Under the pieces are notes generated by a model. That model did no database searches. It saw nothing but the letters and a program-made list of their open reading frames with translations, and was not told the DNA's origin. From assembly GCF_021155765.1 (NCBI RefSeq), contig NC_060113.1, positions 408,501 to 472,500 on the forward strand: a DNA stretch of 64,000 bases, written 5' to 3'. Source of the DNA: Diprion similis (taxonomy: Eukaryota > Arthropoda > Insecta > Hymenoptera > Diprionidae). The first letter of the stretch is position 1. Every line of letters starts with the position of its first letter. Shown here one piece after another: positions 26,101 to 36,480 of the stretch. Position numbers and translations under genes: made by a program.

Positions 26101-28190
26101 ACTTTGACTTGTGAAAGGATGAATTCCCATAAGGGCCCTTATCAGCCTCAAAAATAGTCAAATAACAAAATGATTCGCATAAAGATATTGAATAGATGCA
26201 TGCACGCTTTAGAAGATTAGTTCTGTAAAGCTCTAACAAAAGTTTTGATTTTTAATAAACATGTATGCACGTGTCATACGGGGTGAGTCACTCAATGTAT
26301 CTAGAATAGGAGGAGCTTAGTTAACGCAAAGTTCGCCTTTTCAGCCAATCAGAGAAGCTATGAGATCTCTCCAAATCGATACCAATCTAATATGATTACC
26401 TTTACTGTTAATACATGTACAGAAGCTCTATAATTACTCTGTAATTGACCATCTGTTAGCACTATGTCAGGAGAATGTAAATTGGTTTGATGTATATGAC
26501 ACTCTATTTATAATCTTTATATGCACCGTATTGTTTTTCGATACTTTTGGAAGCTGGATAACGGTCTTTTAGACACCTATTTTTGTATGATTTCTCAAAA
26601 TATCTCAAGTATGATTCAGATTTTACTGTATCATAAAATCTCACCTGCAGCATGACGGAAAGACATTCTACGTAAACAGCTTCACTGTCAACGACGGAGT
26701 TTATAATGCACTTGACCATTGAAGTTCGATCATCATCTCGCTCTCCACCCTTGTCATGCCTTCGTGGTGTCGTAGGTGTGGGGGACTCTAAACTACCTTC
26801 ACTCAGACTAAGCGGCTCTGCATCACTGCTTCCTGTTTCATTATCAGTGCTCAATGCACGGAGTAGGATTGGGGGTGCTGGACTTGCACCCTCCTCGTCC
26901 TCGCTGTCCATGGCTGCCCTGTGCCTGAAGGACATAAAGTTGTTTGAATAATGCATGCAACATTTGTTCATCAATATATGTGACTACAATAATTCATACT
27001 GTATAAAATAGTCAATGTTGACATAGTTGCTCTGGTTCCCGGGTGAGTCAGGGAGCGAAGGTGGCCTTCGAAGAGGTACTGGATTACTATTAGCAAGAGG
27101 GGCAACACGTGCATCAATGTAAACATATTCTCCCGTTGGATCCAAGGCAACCGAATCGTAGAGTGGCTCATCATCTGATGCCTCGGAATCTCCATCTTCG
27201 GCTTCTTCATTTATTGTATTCTCAGTTTCTAGATAGACAACATGAAAAATTTATAATCCTTCAAGTTAAATTCAGACTTAAATGTAGCCAATCAATTCTC
27301 GAAGATACCCCACTGAATGAAACAACAGAACAAAGAAAAATATATAAATAAATAATTTGTTTTCTGTGCAATTTTAAAACCAATACATCAAGAGTAAATA
27401 TTTCTAGAACTAATCTGATGTTGACATAACTGAATGAAGAATTTATCTGCCTTACCTTTATCTTCGCCATCTTTGGTTACTTCTTCACTTTTGTCTTTTT
27501 TCGTACTACCAGTTACTTCGATAACGGTAACATAATTACTAGGAACGTCTGGATTACTGTTTCTCCTGAGTTCGAATACTTTTTCAGGACTCTTTGGAAT
27601 CTCGCTCCTAGGCCGCTTGAAAGAACTCAAAGTTGAGCTTAATTCCGACACGCATTTGTCTTGGAGCTTGCTGATATCCTCTCTTAACGGTAGCGACGGA
27701 AGAGAGGATTCGAGTGGTGGGCGTAAGATGGCTGGTTTATCAGAATTTTGTAAATTGTTTTCGAGATTCTCATAACTATTTTTAATCTGGGGTTCAACTG
27801 CTTTTGTTTTTTCTTCCACAGTCGCAAAGCCGGAACAATTGGACAATTGTTTGTGACGCTCTACATCAGCCAACAGTCTTTCCAAATATTCTACATAAAA
27901 TTCTTCCTTCTCAAGCTCCTCACGCAGCGCAGTGACCTGTCAAGTTAAGAGCATGACAAACTTGAAACTGATTGTGAATGTGCGAGCAATAGCCAAAGCG
28001 ATGACACTCGATGACAAATGACAGGAAATCATTGCCTCGATGTGCGCCCAGTCAAATAAGTCACACTGTTACTCACCTTTTGCTTGTGTTTCACCAGGTT
28101 GGCACGGACGTCCTCCTCCCAAGCGGCAGGCAGGGTGCTGTCCGGGAATCTCTGCACCCAAACCCGTTGAAAGTCACCAAATACGCTCAT
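23187..28190 (-). CDS. BCR/ABR homologue: RhoGEF-PH-C2-RhoGAP protein
   Basis: Thirteen coding exons, from the right: 28190-28077, 27936-27456, 27228-27000, 26924-26645, 26057-25878, 25794-25579, 25508-25390, 25304-25060, 24905-24665, 24595-24303, 24167-23897, 23823-23652, 23582-23187; 1078 aa. The order of parts is an N-terminal BCR-type coiled coil (residues about 1-70), a Ser/Pro-rich linker, a DH (RhoGEF) domain (about 335-545), a PH domain (about 545-720), a C2 domain (about 735-870), and a RhoGAP domain (about 890-1078). The GAP arginine finger is in GLYRVSGS (Arg919). Such proteins both activate and switch off Rho-family GTPases at the membrane; Drosophila RhoGAP1A is the likely counterpart. 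The N-terminal start MSVFGDF with a following QRFPDS matches the BCR oligomerisation segment, which supports ATG 28190. I see no sign of the unusual kinase region claimed for vertebrate BCR. Confidence 0.93.
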
Positions 28191-29516
28191 CACTTATAGA
28201 TGAACTACCTCAGATCACTCGGCCTGCGTACATCGCGTGTACGTCTGTGTATACGAGACCCCCGCGATATGTTGCCACTTGGTGGGCAACGGTTTTCCGT
28301 GAAATTCACGATTTCCACAAGCAGCAGACTGGCTTATCGGATTCGGAGAAAATTACAGTCGTGAACGCGACGTGGAAACTTTGTGGCTCGCCAAGGACTG
28401 CTATTACTCAATTCGGGTATTGCGAAGTGAATCCCAGTGAGCTGTCCGCAAACAAGCAACCGGTCAATGACGATCCATTGGAAAAAGCTTCACGAGCTGC
28501 TCGGCTAGTCGGCTGTCATCTTACAACATCTACGGACATCTTTGGTGAAACCCCCACTACCTACGCGATAACGAAATCCGTGACGAAAAACTCACAACAA
28601 ATTTGTCTGGGGAACTTTTCTCTTGCTAGCACTGCACGGCCTTCATTCAATTCATTTTTGATTAGGTTCACAGTTTTTCTTCAGTACAATCGTTTGTTAT
28701 ATATTGTCAGTTACTAACGGTTATTTACACACATTTCCTGACTTTAAATACTTCAGAATCAACCGCCAGGCAAGTCCATGTGGCTTTGCAGGGGTCATTC
28801 CTGGAGGATTCTCCGACTGGATGAATTCCCCAAATATATTTTGCCAACAAAACTTGCCAGTTAAATGGACCGGGGTCCTGATTCTGATTTTCTATTCGCC
28901 GATGAAAATAATATTCTTCGATTAAATCTGTTACCATTTGCATTACCGTTTAGACGGCATTTATCATCGTTCTCAGTGGTAAAAAGTAAATCAAAATTAA
29001 GACTCCCGAAAAAATTAAATTCGGGATAGTGAAATATACGGGATGTCTCTCAATCTTGTGAACATGCATTAAAATATCGCCTTCATTTTCAATCTATGAT
29101 GAAAAAATCACCGTGTTATCCATGTTATCTGCTTTCATTGTTCAAACTCCAACGCTTCCGCGCTCTCGGCACGCTTTCCTTTGTTTCGAAAAATAAGCAT
29201 AGTTGACCGTCTTTAGCAATTTTTAGTCGATGCCATGATTTATTTACCATACCTCCAATCGTTCAGAAATCAAACTTCACTTAACCTAACCTAATCCAGT
29301 ACCCATAGAATGTGAGCACAACCATAAACCAAATTTTCACGATACCGAGATCTTGACCACTAGGAATGCCGATAAAACAGGGACGCGCCACCTGGTGGTT
29401 AGTATATATATTTACATCAGTAGAATCAGACATAGAATCTTCACATATTCCCGTTTGTACGCAGCCCTGCAGATTCAAAATATGCAATAGTTGCAATAGT
29501 AAATATGTATACATAT
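28191..29516. other. 5' flank of the BCR homologue
   Basis: This should hold the BCR-homologue promoter or 5' UTR. A plus-strand open frame of 225 codons spans 28040-28717 and overlaps BCR exon 1 in antisense; it resembles no protein I know and is probably accidental. The rest is AT-rich spacer, including a short CCTAACCTAA run at 29285-29295. Confidence 0.4.
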
Positions 29517-30195
29517 TTAAGGTAGTTTTAATTAGATTCATGGTCTACCGATGAGTGATTTGTATTTAAAATAAAACAGCATTTAGTTGATGTAATATAG
29601 AAGATGATTATTCTAAAAAAGTCCAGTTGCTCGAACGAGTTTCAGATTATAACAATTGTAACAATATATTTCAATTAAAATACATTAATATATATGTATG
29701 TATGATAAATATGTACACACTTAAGGTAGATTTAATTAGATTCATGTTCCAAAAGAGTTTCAGATCTATATAACAATTGTAACAATATATTTCAATTAAA
29801 ATATTTTAATATAATAAATGTGTACAGTACATTTAGGGTACATTTAATGAAATTCATTTTCCAGCATTGAGTGATTTATGTTTGAAATAAAAAAGTATTT
29901 AAATGACATAATATAAAAGATGATTATTCTAAAAGAGTCCAGTTGCTAAAAAGAGTGTCAGATCTATATAACAATTGTAACAATATAATTTAATTAAAAT
30001 ATATTAATATGTATAATAAACATGTAACTTAGAGCAGATTTGATTAGATTCATGTTCCAGCATTGAGTGATTTATAATTTGAAATGAAAAAGCATTTAGA
30101 TGTCATAATATAAAAAATGATTATGCTAAAAACGTATAAGATACATATAACAATTGTAACAATACATTGTAATAATATAATTCAACTAAAATCCC
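29517..30195. repeat. Four-copy degenerate tandem repeat, units of about 110-205 bases
   Basis: Copies begin near 29517, 29721, 29831 and 30028. Each contains the shared blocks TTTAATTAGATTCATG or a close variant, and ATAACAATTGTAACAATA. Copies 1, 3 and 4 also share a middle block (GAGTGATTT ... ATGATTATTCTAAAA) that copy 2 has lost. The array is AT-rich, with no coding frame. Confidence 0.75.
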
Positions 30196-31074
30196 TTTCA
30201 ATTCTGTGTATATATCCATAAGAAGATAAAGACAACCATTACTGTAATAATACATTTGTTAAAATTTCACGTAAGTATAGTGACAGCTCGTTTCCACACC
30301 ACCACTAGGGGTAGAGCATTCAGTGCGTTTTTTTTTATACGTGGTATCCCCAATAGGCCTATTCCACGAAGAAGAAATGTAAAATTGATCTCAACGAGAT
30401 TGACAAATTTGTTGTTGTATGCAATCCAAATAATGAGAGAAGAAAAGGAGCAAGAAGAATCCCAATTACCACAAAATGTAAGATCTTCAAAATTCTACAG
30501 TTCAATTCAAAACAAAAATTCCATGAAGGAGTACTAATAAAAGCAATGATCAACAACTCGGAATGAAACTCTATTTTAAAATAAAACGAGAACATAACGA
30601 AAACGTCTGAAGGAAATCTTAAAGTCTTGATGCACTTTGCCTTCACTTTGACTGTGAGCCCAGAATTTGCGGATAGAATAATATTTGACAAATTTTACAC
30701 CGTGAAAACGAAAAATGTAACTGACTCAACTGGACAGTTTCAGATTAGTTTTTTTTCTCCAAAATGTGGCATCCGACTAGATGTCAAACATTACGATTTG
30801 TCACTTAAAATTGAGACAAATGATGACAGAAAAATGCTTTGTTTATTAGTTTGAGTCTAGCATTTAATTTTCACATTGTAATTAATGACATTCTCAATGT
30901 TAGTGCATACTGGTATACAGATATACTACATACTAATAAACTATACACGTATGAGACAATTTCAATACAGGTTTACAGCCAATGTACCTAAACCAGATCT
31001 AAACAATTAAATGTTGATTTTCCAGTGGAGTCAATTAAACTCATTGACACGAAACGGATGAGAATATAACTCGT
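30196..31074. other. AT-rich spacer between two repeat arrays
   Basis: Short open frames at 30256-30537 and 30627-30854 (+) have no recognisable domain. I see no supported gene. Confidence 0.45.
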
Positions 31075-32078
31075 ATTGAAATAGACAAAAAAAAAAAGGG
31101 AAATTGTTAGCTGAAACAGAAGAAAATTTTGATTAATTGAAATAGACAGAAGGTTTTAACTAGCTAAAACAGAAGAAAGATTTGATTAGCTGAAACAAAT
31201 AAAAGGTTTGATTAGCTGAAACAGATAAAAGGTTTGATTAGCTGAAACAGAAGAGATTTAATTGGCTGAAACAGAGGTAAGGTTTGATTAGTAGAAACAG
31301 ACAAAAGGTTTAATTAGCTGAAATAGAGGAAAGGTTTAATAAGCTGAAACAGACAAAAGGTTTGATTAGCTGAAACAGAGAAAAAGTTTGATTAGTAGAA
31401 ACAGACAAAAGGTTTATTAGCTGAAATAGAGAAAAGGTTTAATAAGCTGAAACAGACAAAAGGTTTGATTAGCTGAAACAGAGAAAAAGTTTGATTAGCT
31501 GAAACAGATGAAAGGTTTAATTAGCTGAAACAGACAAAAGGTTTAATTAGCTGAAACAGACAAAAGGTTTAATTAGCTGAAAAAGATGAAAGGTTTAATT
31601 AGCTGAAACAGATGAAAGGTTTAATTAGCTGAAACAGATGAAAGGTTTAATTAGCTGAAACAGACAAAAGGTTTGATTAGCTGAAACAGACAAAAAGTTT
31701 GATTAGCTTAAACAGAAAAGATTTAATTGGCTGAAACAGAGGTAAGGTTTGATTAGTAGAAACAGACAAAAGGTTTGATTAGCTGAAACAGAAAAGATTT
31801 AATTGGCTGAAACAGAGGTAAGGTTTGATTAGTAGAAACAGACAAAAGGTTTAATTAGCTGAAATAGAGGAAAGGTTTAATTAGCTGAGAAACAGATAAA
31901 AGGTTTGATTAGCTGAAACAGAGAAAAAGTTTGATTAGCTGAAACAGAAGAAAAATTTGATTAACTGAAACAGTCAAAAAGTTTATTTAGCTCAAGCAAA
32001 GGAAAGGTTTGATTAGCTGAAATAGAGGAAAGGTTTAATTAGCTGAAACAGAGGAAAGGTTTGATTAGCTGAAAGAGA
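31075..32078. repeat. Minisatellite of 26-base units with higher-order pattern
   Basis: Roughly 38 tandem units, each containing TTAGCTGAAACAGA followed by a variable dinucleotide and AAAGGTTTGA/TTTAA. The exact 26-base period can be read at 31205/31231 and 31514/31540. A two-unit variant block (GATTTAATTGGCTGAAACAG then TTGATTAGTAGAAACAGAC) recurs near 31250, 31720 and 31795, so larger segments were duplicated after the variants arose. Both edges are more diverged than the centre. A 26-base period shifts the frame with each unit and no frame stays open, so it is noncoding. Confidence 0.92.
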
Positions 32079-35000
32079 TAATTTCCACAAGTACAGTGAT
32101 AAAATCTATGTCGAGCCCAACATGATATTCGCGGCAACAAAATTTAACTCGATTATTTTTAATAATGACATAAAATTGCATATTTTTTTTGATCATTATA
32201 TATTTCCCACCAAGAGTTATTGAAATAAATATTTTGTTCGACTGGAAATTATAGGTATCAGTGTACTTGTAAAAAAAATTGCTGGAATAAAAAGTAATAC
32301 CATGGTTAAAAAACAAATAATTTTGTACACCTCAGATATATTTCAAAAATATCTGGGCCAAGGTTCTTCACAATCAATCTACACTCTGCGATTTTTATCC
32401 CCGCGCGTTGAGCACCGGCTTATATATGCCGCGCTTTCTCTCATAACCACAAAGTATCAAGTGGACGCGCAAAAGGCGCGGTCAAACTTGAAAACTTGTT
32501 TGTTGATAACAAAATTGACTCAACAGCTGAAAGCTAAGCATATGCTTCACTTTCCCACGTACTATTAGCGAAATCGATGCGCAAAAGGCACGAGCAATCG
32601 ATTCGCATTATCAATTGTCGCGTTAAAAGTGCGTCCGGTTTCAGTGATTACTCGGCGCACAAAAAGGCGCAATCGAATGAATTGTCAAAAAGTTTCTTAT
32701 ATTTAGAACTTGTCGTGAAAACTCTGTAGAAACCCAATCCACATCTACGTTTTTTCAAATCAAATACACTGCGATGCGGGTTGTTGTTCTCAGATACGAA
32801 TCAAGTTCGGGAGGGAGGTTGGAGAGCATGCATTATTGTGTGGCGTGACGGTCGGCGGTCCTCTTCGACGCGAAGTCTTCGAGCTCAGCATCTCTCCCTA
32901 TCTAGCATACCACGGAACGCGATAGATAGTCCAGAGATGCGTTTTGCCCATTCAAACGATCACAGAGATTAATTGAATGTAATAATGATGGATAATGACT
33001 AAATAATTGAATTGAATAACAACTGGTAAATAATTGCAGAGTGACAATAGGTGGAACATTCAACCTCCTTAATATTCAAATACTGATAAATGGTCTAGAC
33101 TCGTATACAGCGTCTTTCAATTGTTTCGGGAGAATAATTTCTGTGATCGTTTGACGCTGTGGATTACAAAAGTTAATAACATCACGGTACATCGCGACCT
33201 TCCTACCCTCGCCTGATTCCCAACGGAACCACCCAACGGAAATGTTAAAAAAAGATTCACACGCACATCCACATCAAACCCCGCGACGGATCCCAAAACG
33301 ACCACCTACCTCCCCGGTTACCTATATTCGATCTAAACGATTCTCCATTTTTTCCAACACACATCACTCTTCCTCATTCGCGCCGTGGTCACTGTCACTT
33401 ACTTTTTCGTTGATTACCTGTAGGGAGCAAAATGTTTTTGTACCATAGGCCGCCAACTCAGAATACAGTATCGCGGTTGTATCACGCCAACTCTAATATT
33501 GTGTGCATTATTTTAGAAAATACTGGCAGACTATCGGTACACCAACCTTTTGTAAAATGGATTAAAAACATCCTGTATGCCAATCAGCATTTTTCTAAAC
33601 GAGCTAAGCTTACAGTTGACAGATACTTGTTGCTTGTTAAAAAATTGAAAATGATTCATAATACAAAATGCAATTTCATTACGTTACTTTATGCTGGACT
33701 TTGTAGTTTCATTAATTCAACAATAATGTGAATAATTGAATACATTTAGACCTCAGGTGAAACCACCACTTAAACGACATAATTGTTAAATTCAAATCTA
33801 GATTATTACATCAGTAGCGAAACACGATTCGATCTTGCGATTTGCGAATGAGTGATGGTTACCTGTCGCGATGCTCATTCCACATTTAGCAACGTGTAAA
33901 ATTTCTAACTCTAAGTAAGCTACGGTATATGAAAGTGCAAAAAAAAAATGATTCAATTGAAAGTTAAGCACCGTTGCGATTGCGAATGAGCCTACACAGC
34001 TAAGAAATCGAAGATTGATGTATTATTATTGTTACCGCCACGCCACGTGACAGGGGAATACCAGGGAAATATCCGTAACCTAACACATGCAAACTCACCA
34101 ATTTTCACCTTCACCGGGCTGCTCCACACTTCAGATGTAGTAGTTCCGGTAGATCTCAGGTTGAATCGTGAAGTGACGCACTTTTTACACTGCAATAAGA
34201 ATATAACAGAATAATACTCGTGCAATATACTTGGATCAGATTTTGTTTCATTAGAAACTGTCTATTTCAAACAATTTTTTTTTCCACAATATTCAGTAAT
34301 TTTTTATACACCGATACATGAACCACAGAATCAGTAATAGAAAGTATTGAAAATTTACTACAGTTTTCTTGAACGTAATTAAGAACTAAATAATATTGAA
34401 TTTCAACTAAAGGTCAACTTTCTTAGAGTGAATTTAGCGTGATAGTGTAATCAAAAATGATCTTGATCACGTACCTGTTTTTTATTTTCCAACAGCACTG
34501 AGGCCTGGTTAGATTTTGCATTTTATTTTGCGACGTTTATTGCTGGGCTCAATTCAAATAATCGCAAATCTCAATTAGTCATGCTGCAGTCTATTTCTGT
34601 AATCATATAAAATAACACCAAATTTTGTTAATATTTCCAAATATTTATAACGTTAAAATCGATCTACTAATCAAGCATAATTTAATTACTGTTTTCAAAA
34701 AAAAAAAAAAAATAATACGACGATTAAAGAACAATTAATCGTTTACGTTTCTCGGTTTTTACCGTAATATACTTCATCCTCGTCAGACGTATAATAAGAA
34801 TAAGAACGTACAGAGTTATTCGAAAATAAGTAACGTCGTAATATATGAATTTCTAAAAAAAAGATACTATAATAGAATACGAAACGACGTATAGTAATAT
34901 CAATTCTCAGAAAGAAACGCGAAGGAAGCTTGAATTTGTTGATTCGTAATTCCAGGAAACACTCACAATGATAAACACAAATCTCGGTATGTTTTCGAAG

Positions 35001-36480
35001 GGTAAGCTGCACCAGCCGCTACACAAAAGCGCCACTATTATGTAAACAATGCATCCTTAAGCTCACCGACATTTTTTCACCTAACTTGTTTTCAATACGC
35101 AAGAATCGGTACTAAAGTGACCTATACGTGACAATTGCATTTTATAGACCCGTGAGAGCGCTATGTGCGATCCGAAATCAGAAACGATGATTCAAACGAA
35201 GGTCATCTCCCGCAAGGTCCGTTTTATCAACCCAATTCACCGTACAACCGAAGTATCTCCTCATAACAATAAAAAAAATAATACGCATGTTAAGTTATTC
35301 TGAAGAATGATCGAGATTACTGTTGAAAAACCAATCTCCGCTGACTATTTGACTCGCTAACAGATTTGTAAATTCGGTATCGACGCAGGCCGGTGACCGT
35401 TAGAATCTACACGGATAATTCGTAATACGTACCTAACTTCAAATTGCTGATTTTATATCGAAAGGTTTTGCAACAGTCGATATTGCGTTAGTTACCAAAA
35501 ACCCGCGGGTAAAAAACAAAACACAACACCCTGCGGACAGAGGCAACTTCAAGTTACTCGTATGATGGTTAAATGCGACGAATGTAACTCACCTTCAACA
35601 TTTGCAGGCTGTTGTGATGTTAATAATACTTTGATTCTTTGAGCCACTTCTCTGCATGTTGTGTAGTAATTACCGAATGTCAATTACTAGAAATATGTAC
35701 TGATTATAACACTGCGATTTGGATTCTACCACGCTGACGTGCGCAGTTCTCTTCGAGCTATTTGAATCCGAGCAAACTCTGCTCTTCAGACGCGACTGCC
35801 GACGAGCACTGACTGGAGCCGAATAAGCGCTGCGCGACGCTTGCTCGCCCTTTTAACCGGCATGTCGGACCGGTATCGATCGGTCGAACTACGCTGCGCA
35901 CGGCAGTTGCGCACAACACAAACAGATTTTGCATGTCGCAGCGGCAGTCGTGGATTTGAAAACCACGAACGGAAAGTCATGGGAATTTTTTGATTTTTCA
36001 CGACACATTGACAAGCTTGGATGCAATGAAATACGTGTTGAGAGAAATTTTGCATAAGAAAAGAATCGAAAACTTTATTTTGTAAAACGTCGACATCATA
36101 GGATTCAGATCGATAACAATGTTACCGACAATTTCAACAGGCTCTACCGGCACTGCAGAATACGACTACTGATTGACTACGGTCTGAGTGCGTTCCGAAA
36201 TTAACCTCCGCGGTCTTGTTAAATGCTAAGGGAATCTATTATGTCTTTTGCAATATCGAGTTAACGATGAAAGTTCGGCGTCTGTCATAGGACGGAGAAC
36301 TAAATTTCAAATGTTTTTCACCTTTGATCAATTTTACAAGAAATTCTCTTGAATAGCACTATATAAGAAAGCCTAGCAATTAAGTACATCGTATTACGGG
36401 AATCTCGCAAAAAATTTACAAACACTTTCCGAGGCTTGGCTGGCGTCGTTAGAAAAAAAAAAAATTGTCTAAGGTTAGGA
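32079..36480. other. Spacer with possible minus-strand noncoding exons and the ARMC5 promoter
   Basis: No protein gene is recognised in 4.4 kb. A motif GCGCAAAAGGCGC or a close variant occurs at 32467, 32579 and 32655. A GC-richer patch lies at 32780-32960. Minus-strand splice signals at 34.1-35.8 kb are described separately. The last 400 bases should contain the ARMC5 promoter. Confidence 0.4.
34099..35810 (-). ncRNA. Candidate spliced transcript, probably noncoding or a 5' UTR
   Basis: A minus-strand initiator (TCAGT at 35812-35808) lies in a GC-rich patch. It is followed by a first exon ending in GTTGAAG|GTGAGTTAC at 35593, by a candidate exon at 35018-34967 (acceptor TTTGTGTAG, donor GTGAGT), and by another at 34189-34099 (acceptor TTATTGCAG, donor GTGAGT). 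Three consensus exons in order on one strand suggest real splicing. No combination gives a long frame: the first exon offers only Met-Leu-Lys before its donor. It could be a lncRNA or the distal 5' UTR of the BCR homologue, the next minus-strand gene. The signals are reasonable and the assembly is inferred. Confidence 0.35.

Noticed and set aside
29281-29296. CCTAACCTAA run as telomere-type repeat
   Set aside because: It has fewer than three units in the interior of a gene region; too short to mean anything.
33992-34225. Minus-strand frame of 77 codons as a gene
   Set aside because: Only the part between good splice sites (34189-34099) is plausible as an exon; joined to neighbours it soon meets stops, so it was kept only as a possible noncoding exon.
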